NCBI GenBank assembly: GCA_963545565.1 | Contig: CAUUJV010000013.1 | Location: 1 to 44,264, forward strand | Origin: CAUUJV01 sp963545565 | GTDB taxonomy: Bacteria; Actinomycetota; Actinomycetes; Actinomycetales; Bifidobacteriaceae | Length of the DNA: 44,264 nucleotides | Direction: 5' to 3' | Shown: one piece after another, positions 7,669-17,170 of the stretch | Layout of the letters: every line of letters begins with the position of its first letter | Numbering within the stretch: position 1 is the first letter of the stretch | The notes under the pieces: generated by a model | What the model was told of the DNA's origin: nothing | What the model saw: only the letters and a program-made list of their open reading frames with translations | The model's database searches: none | Made by a program: the position numbers and the translations under genes

Positions 7669-9771
7669 TTATGAAGCTTTCTGAGTTAAGTCGTAAACAG
7701 TCACACCATCTACCGTTGTTGACTTGTAATGCTTTGCAACCCATGCTGCAATCTTCGACGAAGCGGTAGACCCACCATTACTTGTACCACCCGTATTTCC
7801 ACTCGCAATGTAGTAGTGAATAAGGCCTTGTTTTACATACTTCTTGAATTGTGCAAGTGTTGGCGCGGGGTCAGTACCGTTAAAACCACCGATTGCCATC
7901 ACTGCTTCTTCGCTCGCGAGCTGATAGGTTGCAGCGTTCTGTGAAGTACTTGTTGCTGCTACCCAACGATACTTACTTGCATTCTTCTTTAGCATCTTGA
8001 TGAGTTTGAAACTCACACTCGATGAACCCGCACCGCCAATAATGGAACTTCCACCAGTACCGCTCGTCGACTCACCTGACTGTCCAGGAGCAGTAGAAGT
8101 TTCAGAGTTTGAATTACCGTTAGGCAAACTTGGAGGCGTAGAACTGTTTGAGCCAGCTCCCCCATTAGTATTTCCTCCTGGGCCGCCTGCACCGCCGCCG
8201 TTACTTGCTCCGCCACCAGGGCCACCACTACTCGCACCGTTTGAATTTGGCCCAGCATACACGATTGACCCATTATGACCCTGCGCTACAGTGTAAGCAG
8301 TCCACGTAACCGGACCAGCCATCGTGGCGAAGGTAGCAAGAATCAAAGCAATTGCAGATAAAGCTTTCGGGCAATATTCTGAGTCATACGCAACTGTCAA
8401 TACCAGCAAAGCCGCTGCAACAATACCTGTTCCAAGAACAGCCCAACTCAGCCAAGTCAATGAGCTAACTGATGCGGAACGAATAATATAGAATGACCAG
8501 ACTGATGTTCCAATCACGAGAAGTGCTGCAACAATTGGAGACCATACCTTATTCCGCTGAGACCACAGTGAGATAACCGCAAGAGCAGCAAGAATCGCAA
8601 GAGCAGGAGCCAGAGCAACCGTATAATATGCGTGGAAAATTCCAGACATAAAGCTGAAAATTCCCCACGTAATAATGAGCCAGAGCCCTGCCATTAAAGC
8701 AAGTGCACGTTTAAGATCTGTGCGCGCAGCTTTTCCGACAACTATTATGGCAAGAACTATCCCAGCGAAGGCAAACGGCGCAAGCCAGCTAATCTGACCA
8801 GCAAAATCACTGGTAAATAAACGGTTCCAACCAGTTTCACCCCACATACCACTCTGACTGCCAGCGCTTGACGAACTGCTGCTGCTTCCTCCTGGCGTTA
8901 CTGAGCCAGTTTCACTGCCCGTAAGACGACCTAAGCCGTTATAGCTCAATGTCAATTCGATAAACGAGTTGGTTTGAGATCCGCCAATATACGGGCGCAT
9001 CGAAGCTGGAACAAGCACAGTGAGCGCAACCCACCAGCCAGCGGCAACAATCATCGAGATTACTGCCGCTACACCGTCGAAAAGTCTGCGCAAAAACTTG
9101 GTTGGTGAAGCAATAAGGAACACCACAGCAATAGGAGGAACAACAAGCATAACTTGGAACTGTTTGGTCAAAAATCCAAATCCAACCAACACACCAGCAA
9201 GAACCATCCACCAGGTGCGCCTGCGATTCCCACGCTTTGAAACTGCGTACTCCATGGCGCGCATAGAAGAGTAAACAGCGCCAGTCATCAAAAGAACGAG
9301 AAGAGCGTCAGGATTATTAAAACGAAATATCAATGCAACCACAGGCGTAGTAATGAACAACGCACCAGCAATAATTCCAGCCCAATTACCCCAATAACGA
9401 CGCACTAATGCATAAATTAAATATGTGGTTGCAACGCCCATCAGAGCTTCGGGAAGCAAGATAGCGAAGGAACTCAAGCCAAAAATACGCACAGACAGAG
9501 CCATAAACCAGATAGACATCGGCGGCTTATCAACCGTGATTGCATTGCCAGAGTCAGATGATCCCCACAGCATTGCCCACCAGCTCTTTGAACCAGCCTG
9601 CGCTGCTGCAGAATAAAACTCATTCGCATAGCCAGAAGCAGTGAGATTAATGAAGAATACTGCTACAGCAGCTGCCATTAGAATGGCAATAGCAGCCCAA
9701 TCAACAATTCTGCGCTTGGGGAGCACATATGCACTGAGGAATTCTTTACCTCGTGAATGTAAAGAGGACAC
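7669..9771 (-). CDS. GT39-family membrane glycosyltransferase (YkcB/ArnT-like)
   Basis: A polytopic membrane protein of about 700 residues, resembling lipid-linked sugar transferases of family GT39. These move a sugar from a polyprenyl phosphate donor to an envelope acceptor outside the membrane. The N-terminal region has the TM helix, an acidic loop (SGYANEFY) and VDKPPMSIW, then RFNNPDALLVLL. About ten TM helices follow. A Gly/Ser/Asn-rich disordered stretch (about 510-580) precedes a soluble C-terminal domain (YRWVAATSTSQNAATYQLAS onward), as in YkcB-type proteins. The frame is open up to a GTG at 9808-9810 without a ribosome binding site. I prefer GTG at 9769-9771, which has AAAGGA six bases before it. 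The GT2 gene just upstream may make its lipid-linked donor; this is inferred from context. Confidence 0.85.
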   Translation of the reverse strand: MSSLHSRGKEFLSAYVLPKRRIVDWAAIAILMAAAVAVFFINLTASGYANEFYSAAAQAGSKSWWAMLWGSSDSGNAITVDKPPMSIWFMALSVRIFGLSSFAILLPEALMGVATTYLIYALVRRYWGNWAGIIAGALFITTPVVALIFRFNNPDALLVLLMTGAVYSSMRAMEYAVSKRGNRRRTWWMVLAGVLVGFGFLTKQFQVMLVVPPIAVVFLIASPTKFLRRLFDGVAAVISMIVAAGWWVALTVLVPASMRPYIGGSQTNSFIELTLSYNGLGRLTGSETGSVTPGGSSSSSSSAGSQSGMWGETGWNRLFTSDFAGQISWLAPFAFAGIVLAIIVVGKAARTDLKRALALMAGLWLIITWGIFSFMSGIFHAYYTVALAPALAILAALAVISLWSQRNKVWSPIVAALLVIGTSVWSFYIIRSASVSSLTWLSWAVLGTGIVAAALLVLTVAYDSEYCPKALSAIALILATFATMAGPVTWTAYTVAQGHNGSIVYAGPNSNGASSGGPGGGASNGGGAGGPGGNTNGGAGSNSSTPPSLPNGNSNSETSTAPGQSGESTSGTGGSSIIGGAGSSSVSFKLIKMLKKNASKYRWVAATSTSQNAATYQLASEEAVMAIGGFNGTDPAPTLAQFKKYVKQGLIHYYIASGNTGGTSNGGSTASSKIAAWVAKHYKSTTVDGVTVYDLTQKAS

Positions 9772-9855
9772 AGTTATTCCTTTCAGAGAGCTTTCAAAGA
9801 GAGTTTTCACAGGAGAATAGAGAAAATTGACCCAAATCTGATAAATCTAAAATTG

Positions 9856-10836
9856 CTAAGCAAGTGCTGAAACAGCTATAAGAGACCCTGCAAAGGCTGA
9901 TCTTTTACCAGTTTGAAAATCTTTTTTATATGCCGCAATTGTCGCTTTATTGCGCAAAATGTGTGCAGGATTATTGAGTGCGTCCATTTTCAAGCGCAAA
10001 CGCCTCATGCCTTTAAGATCTTCAAGCGCAGTGCTACCAATTTTTACTGTGGAGTTAGCATCTTCCACCCAGCGAACCGGAATTTCATGCATACACATGC
10101 CCTCATTTTGAGCAATAAGAAGCATTTCCGTGTCAAAAAACCACGCATCATCCTCAATTTTGGGCAAAAGTTTGCGAGCCGCACGAGTACTCATGGCCTT
10201 AAAACCACACTGAGCATCATGAAAGCGCGCCTTGGAATATACGTGCAGCATAGTGTTGTATGAGCGAGAAATAAATTCGCGTTTTAAGGAACGCTTTACA
10301 CGAGATTCCCTCATCAGTCGAGAGCCAAAAGAAATATCAGCTTCGCCAGTTAGCACAGGAACAACCAGCTCATCAATATGTTCAAGACCCGTAGAAAGAT
10401 CCACATCCATATAAGCAACGACTTGCGCAAGAGACTGGCTCCATGCGGTTTTCAAAGCAAAGCCTCTGCCCTTGCGATTGATGCGCACCGCACGCACAAA
10501 ATCTGGATAAGCCTTGGAAAGAGCTGTGGCAACTGCCCATGTTCCATCAGTGCTGGCGTTGTCAGCAATCACAATTTTCCACGTAAAGTCTGCTGGAAAA
10601 CCATCATCCCGAGAGTAACCAGCTTCATCACACGCTCCAGCAAGATATCTACACAGAGTCACAACGCAGCTACGCAAATCTTCTTCCTCGTTATACACAG
10701 GAATCACAATGTCTGCATCAACCCGCGTAGGCATGCCCTGACTTTCCACAATAGGAGAATTACGGGCGCCTTCACGATACGCATTAACGTCCATACGAAG
10801 TGAAGTGCTCGTTACCACACTCGATATAGTTTCCAT
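9856..10836 (-). CDS. GT2 glycosyltransferase, polyprenyl-phosphate sugar synthase type
   Basis: A cytoplasmic GT-A fold transferase of about 326 residues. Motifs in order: DIVIPVYNEEEDL (nucleotide-sugar binding), VIADNASTDGTW, the metal-binding AYMDVDLSTG, and QCGFKAMSTRAARKLLP, matching dolichyl/polyprenyl-phosphate glucosyl- or mannosyltransferases. Such enzymes load a sugar from NDP-sugar onto a lipid phosphate. The C-terminus has no clear TM helix pair. ATG at 10834-10836 is preferred over the in-frame GTG at 10843-10845 because AGGTGG lies five bases before the ATG and is too close to the GTG. The GT39 gene starts about 85 bases downstream, so the pair probably forms an operon: the GT2 makes the lipid-linked sugar, the GT39 uses it. 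Confidence 0.87.
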   Translation of the reverse strand: METISSVVTSTSLRMDVNAYREGARNSPIVESQGMPTRVDADIVIPVYNEEEDLRSCVVTLCRYLAGACDEAGYSRDDGFPADFTWKIVIADNASTDGTWAVATALSKAYPDFVRAVRINRKGRGFALKTAWSQSLAQVVAYMDVDLSTGLEHIDELVVPVLTGEADISFGSRLMRESRVKRSLKREFISRSYNTMLHVYSKARFHDAQCGFKAMSTRAARKLLPKIEDDAWFFDTEMLLIAQNEGMCMHEIPVRWVEDANSTVKIGSTALEDLKGMRRLRLKMDALNNPAHILRNKATIAAYKKDFQTGKRSAFAGSLIAVSALA

Positions 10837-11008
10837 AGTTTCCACCTGCCTTATTAGCCTCTAGTTAACGCGAGGCATATGAGGGCAGGCAGCAGAAACT
10901 ATGTATATGACCTATCGAATATGCAAGAAAGACTGTAAAGTTTCCTGAACGTTTGCCGAAAGTCTTAACAGTTCGTTTTTGGAGGAGAGGTAGGAAAGAC
11001 GACGGAAA

Positions 11009-13165
11009 CTAAGCTGAAGACAACGTCATGAACGATGTATCTTTCAGGTAATTCTTGCCAGCAGTAATGTCATACTGAATCAGCTTGTAATCTGCCAAAA
11101 GCTGCTTTGTGGCCTTATCTGCCTTGCTGATGTCAACGCGTTCACCTGAAGAATTCAGATACAGCGCCTGACCTTCTGGAATGCGAGACCAGCCTTGAAT
11201 CTTGTTCACCACTGCAGGCTCCATTGCAGGAACCTTCTTGTGCAAAGCAGTTAGGAACGCAATATATGGGCTCACCTTGGCATTCATGTGTTCAGCAGCC
11301 TGAGCCATGAAATAGTTCGGCGAAGTGTAGGCAGTTTCATCCCCACTCAGCTTTGTGTTTGCAGAGCTAGAAGCCTTGTTTGACCAAATAAAGTAATCAG
11401 TTTCATGCAAAGCCAAAGAGTTATTGGAACTCTTTGAAGCAGTGGCATACGCACCAGGCAAATGATCGCCATAGAACACAACGGTTATAGGCTTATTCAT
11501 TGCATCAAGCTTCTCAAGAAACTCTTTAGTAGCAGTATCTGTGTATTCAACACCTTTCGCATACGTTTTAATGTGAGTAGTTTCGTCATCACCCAATGCT
11601 GTGCCCGTGGTAGACGTTACTTTTACCTCATTATTCTTATACCAATTGTTGTAATTCATATGGTTCTGCATAGTCACAAGCTGCAAGAACTGGGTGGACG
11701 ACGATGATTTTTTCGACTTCAATTTATTCAGAATTGCTGTGTATGAAGACTCATCAGACACATACGGTGACCTATCAATACGTTTTGTTGGAGTGAACTT
11801 TGGAGTAGTATCAAGCGTAGAGAAAGTTGTAAATTTAAACTTCTTATAATTTTGGCGACGTGAATACATTGATGACGTATATGGGTGGAATGCGAACGAG
11901 TTAGCCCCGGAACTCCACAGCTGATTAATTGTTGGAGTCCACGAAGCACTCGGCACAAGCTGCTGATACGGCGAGCTCAATGATGCATCAAAATTAACCA
12001 TAGAAAGACCAGTTAAAGCCATGTATTCAATATTTGCTGTTCCTCCACCATAGCCGGAGGAGAGCATCAAGCCAGAAGTAGTCTGAGATTTTACCGAGCG
12101 AATATATGGCATCACATCTTTATTGAGACTAATCCCCGGAACACGCGATGGATCTGAGAATGATTCAGACAGCACAAAAATCACTGTGGAATCAGTCATG
12201 TTTGCAGTGCGAGAAGCATTGATTTTATTAGCCGTAGCCGTGTATCGCTTCAAAATCTTCTGCATAGTGGCCTTGGAATAATTCGATGGCTTTGTCATAA
12301 TCTTTGGATTGATGAAGCGCGCAAAGCCCACAACAGTTCCATTAGCTTGAGCATCCCACACAGAATTCCACAGTTTTGGCGAATCACTCAGCGCATAAGC
12401 CAGCTTGTTAGCCCATGAATCAGTGGTGCTCATGGAGTAGGTAAAACCAGTTAAGAAAGATCCGCACAAAACAATAACAAGAAGACGCTTACCCGCAGCA
12501 ATATACCATGCCCGAGAAGCAATGATTCCTCTGCGCTTATCCCAGCGAGTTAGCAAAATAGTTAGTACAATCATGGCAACAAATGCTGCAACAGCGCCGA
12601 TAATAATACCCATGCTTCCATCAGGAATAAACGAGAGTAAATTGCCTGTATTACCGCCAGAAACAAAACTCAAATCTGAAGGAGCAATAGTTTCACTGCG
12701 TTCCATAACCTTCATTCGGTCAGCAATCGCAGCAACCATTGTCACTGTCAAGAAAAGCGTGGTCGTAGCCCAAAATCGATTAATAATCATGAGTAAAATT
12801 GCATAAATCAAGCCCATAATCATGAAGTTATTGAAGAACTGAAGTTTGCCCTTAAAAATTTGAAGTACAAAGCCAATTGGCCAGGTAACAGGGTGTGTGA
12901 GATTAACTGCCCACTGCATAATAATCACAGAAAGGGTGGTAAAAATACAGAACCACACAATGTAGCCAAATGCGCTTACACGATGAGGTTTGAACCAGTT
13001 GATAAAACGGTGTGGAAATGTTACAAAAAACTCACGCAAAGCACTCAAAAACCGCAAAATAATGGGTTTCTGTGTAGTTTCCTGTGAATTTTCCCTAGTG
13101 CGTAAATTTTCCCTAGTATTTTGAATCTTATCTACCACTCGTATCTCGCAAATCCTGTTGAACAA
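11009..13165 (-). CDS. LTA-synthase-like membrane sulfatase-fold protein
   Basis: A protein of about 718 residues with five N-terminal TM helices (to about 270) and an extracellular alkaline-phosphatase/sulfatase-type domain. Family residues are visible: VFVLSESFSDP (metal-binding Glu), YGGGTANIEYMALTG (the Thr nucleophile), HPYTSSMYSRR, and VVFYGDHLPG (Asp-His). LtaS-type enzymes polymerise glycerol phosphate from phosphatidylglycerol onto a lipid anchor, or transfer phosphoglycerol to other glycans. The start is uncertain: TTG at 13163-13165 has AGGA directly adjacent, and GTG at 13136-13138 has no clear ribosome binding site. A repeated 16-base unit (CTAGGGAAAATT twice) codes for the RENLRTRENS stretch. 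Neighbouring transferases and ino1 fit an envelope glycopolymer role. Confidence 0.88.
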   Translation of the reverse strand: MFNRICEIRVVDKIQNTRENLRTRENSQETTQKPIILRFLSALREFFVTFPHRFINWFKPHRVSAFGYIVWFCIFTTLSVIIMQWAVNLTHPVTWPIGFVLQIFKGKLQFFNNFMIMGLIYAILLMIINRFWATTTLFLTVTMVAAIADRMKVMERSETIAPSDLSFVSGGNTGNLLSFIPDGSMGIIIGAVAAFVAMIVLTILLTRWDKRRGIIASRAWYIAAGKRLLVIVLCGSFLTGFTYSMSTTDSWANKLAYALSDSPKLWNSVWDAQANGTVVGFARFINPKIMTKPSNYSKATMQKILKRYTATANKINASRTANMTDSTVIFVLSESFSDPSRVPGISLNKDVMPYIRSVKSQTTSGLMLSSGYGGGTANIEYMALTGLSMVNFDASLSSPYQQLVPSASWTPTINQLWSSGANSFAFHPYTSSMYSRRQNYKKFKFTTFSTLDTTPKFTPTKRIDRSPYVSDESSYTAILNKLKSKKSSSSTQFLQLVTMQNHMNYNNWYKNNEVKVTSTTGTALGDDETTHIKTYAKGVEYTDTATKEFLEKLDAMNKPITVVFYGDHLPGAYATASKSSNNSLALHETDYFIWSNKASSSANTKLSGDETAYTSPNYFMAQAAEHMNAKVSPYIAFLTALHKKVPAMEPAVVNKIQGWSRIPEGQALYLNSSGERVDISKADKATKQLLADYKLIQYDITAGKNYLKDTSFMTLSSA

Positions 13166-13234
13166 TCCTGTTAAACAATTCTTATAAGCACTAATCTCGC
13201 ATTATCTCTTGCGTATTATCTCTTGTGCATAAGA

Positions 13235-13269
13235 ATAGCCGCTCAAGCCTAAAAGACCCGAGCGGCTAT
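13235..13269 (-). terminator. Terminator after the inositol-phosphate synthase gene
   Basis: A perfect 10-bp stem (ATAGCCGCTC at 13235-13244, GAGCGGCTAT at 13260-13269) lies 60 bases past the stop. On the minus strand it is followed by a short T-rich tail (TTCTTAT). Confidence 0.75.
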
Positions 13270-13328
13270 CAAAATGCACACAACTACTATGCGTTATACA
13301 CAGCTATTACGTGTGAATTATGCGCTTA

Positions 13329-14471
13329 TTATGCGTGCCAAACATCCTTGCCAGCAGCCTTAGCAGCGGCTACATCGGCAGCGAGCTGTTCTGGATTGCC
13401 TTCAGAAGTACCCTCAATAAAAGCCTGAACAAGCTGACGAGCTTCATTGTCTTCATGCTGAACAGCTGGAGACTTCATGAAGTAGGAGCTCGGAGCCAAA
13501 ATTGGGCCAGCAAGACCACGATCGAGAGCAATCTTTGCAGAGCGAATTGCATCAATCACAACTCCTGCAGAATTTGGAGAATCCCACACTTCAAGCTTGT
13601 ATTCAAGGTTGAGCGGAACATCGCCGAATGTTGTGCCTTCCAAACGCACGAAAGCAAACTTACGGTCATCAAGCCATGCAACATAGTCAGATGGGCCAAT
13701 GTGAACGTTACGATCTTCCATCTCGTGAGGAACGATGGAGGTTACTGCGCGAGTCTTTGAAATCTTTTTAGACTCAAGACGGCTGCGCTGAAGCATATTC
13801 ATGAAGTCCATGTTTCCGCCAACATTGAGCTGGTAAGTACGGTCAAGGCGAACACCGCGATCTTCAAATAAGCGAGCCATTGTGCGGTGAGTAATAGTTG
13901 CGCCAACCTGGCTCTTGATGTCATCGCCAACAATTGGAACGCCAGCGTCACGGAACTTCTGTGCCCATTCTGGGTCGGAAGCAATGAACACAGGCAGGCA
14001 GTTTACAAAGCCGCAGCCCGCATCCATAGCAGCCTGGGCATAAGCCTTGTCTGCCACTTCAGAACCAACTGGCAAATAGCTGACGAGAACATCAACCTTA
14101 TTGTCTTTAAGCACTTGAGCCACATCAACCGGTTCAGCATCAGATTCTTCAATCATCTGACGGTAATATTCGCCAAGACCATCATTGGTTGGCCCACGCA
14201 AAACTTCCACGCCAAGGTTAGGAACATCGCTGAATTTGTACGTATTGTTTTGAGAAGCAAAAATTGCTTCACTTAAATCTTTGCCCACCTTAGCTGCGTC
14301 AACATCAAATGCTGCAACAAACTCAACGTCGTGAATGCGGTATCCACCAAAGTTTGCGTGCATAATTCCTGGAATCTTGTCATCATCTTTGGCATCCTTG
14401 TAATATTCAACACCTTGAACGAGTGATGACGCACAGTTACCAACACCGGCAATAGCCACGCGAATAGTCAT
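13329..14471 (-). CDS. ino1: Inositol-3-phosphate synthase
   Basis: A 380-residue NAD-dependent enzyme that converts glucose 6-phosphate to 1L-myo-inositol 3-phosphate, the first step to inositol and phosphatidylinositol. The N-terminal Rossmann motif is VAIAGVGNCASSLVQGVEYY, typical of the actinobacterial short form. Further family segments are DVLVSYLPVGSEVADKAYAQ, FIASDPEWAQKF, GDDIKSQVGATITHR and LNVGGNMDFMNM. Length matches the family (about 360-390). ATG at 14469-14471 has AAGGAG (in TAAGGAGATT) upstream. It is followed by a terminator and is divergent from the penicillin-binding protein gene. Next to the LTA-synthase-like and glycosyltransferase genes it may supply inositol for envelope lipids; that link is inferred from position. 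Confidence 0.95.
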   Translation of the reverse strand: MTIRVAIAGVGNCASSLVQGVEYYKDAKDDDKIPGIMHANFGGYRIHDVEFVAAFDVDAAKVGKDLSEAIFASQNNTYKFSDVPNLGVEVLRGPTNDGLGEYYRQMIEESDAEPVDVAQVLKDNKVDVLVSYLPVGSEVADKAYAQAAMDAGCGFVNCLPVFIASDPEWAQKFRDAGVPIVGDDIKSQVGATITHRTMARLFEDRGVRLDRTYQLNVGGNMDFMNMLQRSRLESKKISKTRAVTSIVPHEMEDRNVHIGPSDYVAWLDDRKFAFVRLEGTTFGDVPLNLEYKLEVWDSPNSAGVVIDAIRSAKIALDRGLAGPILAPSSYFMKSPAVQHEDNEARQLVQAFIEGTSEGNPEQLAADVAAAKAAGKDVWHA

Positions 14472-14641
14472 AGAATCTCCTTAGAGAAAAGCGAGTATGC
14501 ACATAATAATACTCTCTCAAGCAGTTATATGTTGTAGAGTCAACAATATGAGACCGTTGAAATAAGTAAAAGGAATAAAGTACAGGTCTTATGAACGTTT
14601 TTACACAATAACAGTCATTCCAAGGTTATGCGACTACTCTT

Positions 14642-17062
14642 GTGGGAATGGTTTCAAAGGCAGAGAATAACCGAGGTTCGAAACGCACAGCTTCCAGCAG
14701 CTCACATCGAAGCATCGCGAATAAAAATAGTGGGTCGCATGGTGGCTCTCGTAGCAGTTCTCGCAGTAATCCTCGCAATGGTTCCCGTGGTAACTCGCAT
14801 GGTCGTTCCCATAGCAGGCGCAACTCTCACAAGCCTCAAAAACCACGCACTTCATGGCCTAAAAGAATTGCTCGCGCCTTCCTGATCATCATGGCACTCG
14901 GCGTAGTTGTTGGTGCATCTGGCTTCGCATATGCATATGCCACCACTGAAATTCCAGACCCAGAATCTATAGCAGTGAGCGAAACTTCCACCGTTTATTA
15001 CAGCGATGGAACCACGGAAATTGGCCATTTCCAGTCTCAAAATCGTAAAATTATCGATTGTTCTACGCTGCCAGATTATGTAGGGAATGCGGTTGTAGCA
15101 TCTGAAAACCGCTCTTTCTGGACTGATTCAGGCATCAGCATTTCTGGTATTGTTCGCGCGCTCGTCAATAACCTAACGTCAAATACTCGCCAAGGTGGCT
15201 CAACTATTACGCAGCAATATGCTGAGCGATACTATTTAGGCGAAACAACGTCGTATCTTGGCAAAGCAAAAGAAGCTATTCTTGCTCTCAAAATTGCCCA
15301 AACTCAAGATAAAAGCACTGTTTTGTGTAACTACATGAACACGATTTATTGGGGACGCGGAGCATACGGAATTCAGGCTGCGGCTAAGGCTTACTTCAAT
15401 AAGAATGCGGCAGACCTTACCATTTCCGAATCTGCAATGCTCGCCGGAATTATTCCTGCTCCATCTACGTGGGATCCTGCAGTTAATCTCAAGCAAGCTA
15501 CGGCGCGTTTTAAGCGAGTTATTGCGTACATGCGCGAAGATGGCTACATCACCGCTAAAGAGAAAAAAGCAGCATCTATGCCTTCAACTATTGAAGTGAC
15601 TACAAGCAATGAGTATCAAGGTACAAACGGATATTTGCTCAGTACTGTGAAATCTGAACTCATCAATTCAAAAGCATTTACTGAAGACGAGCTCAACACC
15701 AGCGGATATTCAATAGTCACCACAATCGACAAAGATAAGCAGGCATTGATGGTCAATGTTGCTTCACCCTCCACTTCAGACGTGACTCTTTTCAGCGGAG
15801 CTCAAGTTGGAGGAATGTCCGTTAACTCCAAAACCGGTGCAATCATTGCTATGTATGGTGGAGACGACTACTTAACAAAGCAGCTCAATAACGCCACCCA
15901 AGCAAGCTTCGAAGCAGGTTCAACTATGAAACCATTTACCCTGCTCGGCGCAATTCAAGATGGCACAAGCCTAAGTACTATATTCAACGGAAACTCTCCG
16001 CGAACATTTACTGGTTTATCTAAATCCGTTTCTAACGCGGGCAACCACAGCTATGGCTATGTGAATTTGAAAAAAGCAATCGCAAACTCTGTGAACACTG
16101 TTTTCGTTGATCTAAATCAGCACGTTACCCCTGCTTTAACCGCAAAAAATGCAAAGACTGCTGGAATTTCAAGTACTTTAACAACCGACTCTCTGTACAA
16201 TACTTTGGGCATCGACGGCGTGACTATTAAAGATCTTGCGCAATCATACTCCACACTTTCTAATCGCGGTATAAAAACAAAGCTGCATACAGTGGATTAC
16301 GTCAAGAACTCTTCTAATAAGAAGGTATATACATCATCCACTACTGGCGAACAAGTATTTGACGCTACCGATGTTGCTCTGCTTGACAATGCAATGACTG
16401 GAACCATTGAATATGGAACCGGTAAGGAAGCAAATTCTATCGGTATTACTATGGCTGGAAAGTCTGGAACCGCTAACGACAGTACTGCTGTAAGCTTCGC
16501 CGGCTTTACTCCTTCTCTCACCACCGTGTTTGCTTTGTGGTATCCAGCAGATGATGGTTCTGCGCAAGAAGTTCCAACATTTAGCAGCTACACAAACGGC
16601 ATGGGATACCCTGCTCACGTATTTACTCGATATATGAAGAGTGCACTAAGCGGAGTTTCTGACGAATCTTTCCCTAGTACGACAGACACTGGAACCGTTG
16701 GTGGAACTGACGGCACATGGGGCACAGGGAGCTCCAGCAGTTCAGATAGTTCTAGCTCTGACTCCTCTAGTTCCGGGTCTTCTAGCTCCTCATCAAGCTC
16801 GTCAAGCCCTTCAAACTCTTCAGGCTCTGCTTCTGGCTCTAATTCTGATTCAAGTTCTTCGGGTTCAAGCAACTCAAATAGTTCAGGCAGCTCTAACTCC
16901 GGAAACTCCAGCAATTCTGGCAACTCCGGTACTTCAAGCGGCGGCACAGGTTCCAGCACCAATTCAAATTCTGGAAGTTCAAGCGGGGCGGGCACTGAAA
17001 ATCAGGGATCTTCATCCACAAGTGGCTCTTCCAACGCAGGAACTGGAACAAGCGGGCAGTAA
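14642..17062 (+). CDS. Class A penicillin-binding protein (GT51 plus transpeptidase)
   Basis: An 806-residue bifunctional peptidoglycan synthase. A Ser/Arg/Asn-rich cytoplasmic tail (to about 75) precedes one TM helix. The GT51 domain shows SENRSFW (about 154, catalytic Glu followed by Asn in place of the usual Asp), RQGGSTITQQ (184) and YMNTIYWGRGAYGIQAAAKAYF. The transpeptidase domain shows STMKP (about 426, nucleophile Ser), SVN (482) and KSGTA (606, Ser in place of the usual Thr of KTG). From about residue 696 the protein ends in a tail of over 100 Ser/Gly/Asn residues, probably extracellular and flexible. GTG at 14642 and ATG at 14648 are both possible; neither has a good ribosome binding site, so a leaderless start is possible. 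It is divergent from ino1. Confidence 0.93.
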   Translation: MGMVSKAENNRGSKRTASSSSHRSIANKNSGSHGGSRSSSRSNPRNGSRGNSHGRSHSRRNSHKPQKPRTSWPKRIARAFLIIMALGVVVGASGFAYAYATTEIPDPESIAVSETSTVYYSDGTTEIGHFQSQNRKIIDCSTLPDYVGNAVVASENRSFWTDSGISISGIVRALVNNLTSNTRQGGSTITQQYAERYYLGETTSYLGKAKEAILALKIAQTQDKSTVLCNYMNTIYWGRGAYGIQAAAKAYFNKNAADLTISESAMLAGIIPAPSTWDPAVNLKQATARFKRVIAYMREDGYITAKEKKAASMPSTIEVTTSNEYQGTNGYLLSTVKSELINSKAFTEDELNTSGYSIVTTIDKDKQALMVNVASPSTSDVTLFSGAQVGGMSVNSKTGAIIAMYGGDDYLTKQLNNATQASFEAGSTMKPFTLLGAIQDGTSLSTIFNGNSPRTFTGLSKSVSNAGNHSYGYVNLKKAIANSVNTVFVDLNQHVTPALTAKNAKTAGISSTLTTDSLYNTLGIDGVTIKDLAQSYSTLSNRGIKTKLHTVDYVKNSSNKKVYTSSTTGEQVFDATDVALLDNAMTGTIEYGTGKEANSIGITMAGKSGTANDSTAVSFAGFTPSLTTVFALWYPADDGSAQEVPTFSSYTNGMGYPAHVFTRYMKSALSGVSDESFPSTTDTGTVGGTDGTWGTGSSSSSDSSSSDSSSSGSSSSSSSSSSPSNSSGSASGSNSDSSSSGSSNSNSSGSSNSGNSSNSGNSGTSSGGTGSSTNSNSGSSSGAGTENQGSSSTSGSSNAGTGTSGQ

Positions 17063-17115
17063 GTAAAACGCAGTAAACGGTACGGTAGGTACGTAGCGAA
17101 CAGTAAACAAAAAAC

Positions 17116-17148
17116 GGGGGGACGAACAGCTGCCTGCTCGCCCCCCCC
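17116..17148 (-). terminator. Strong terminator of leuA
   Basis: On the minus strand G8 plus CGAGCAG pairs with CTGTTCG and C6, and the stem is followed by GTTTTTTG. It lies 23 bases past the leuA stop. On the + strand the same hairpin has no T tract, so it is mainly a minus-strand terminator, although it also follows the penicillin-binding protein gene. Confidence 0.85.
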
Positions 17149-17170
17149 TAGCTATCTTAAAAAAGATTAT

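Noticed and set aside
16615..16995. A Pro/Glu/Leu-rich ORF on the minus strand over the penicillin-binding protein tail
   Set aside because: It is the reverse reading of the Ser/Gly repeat DNA and has no other support.
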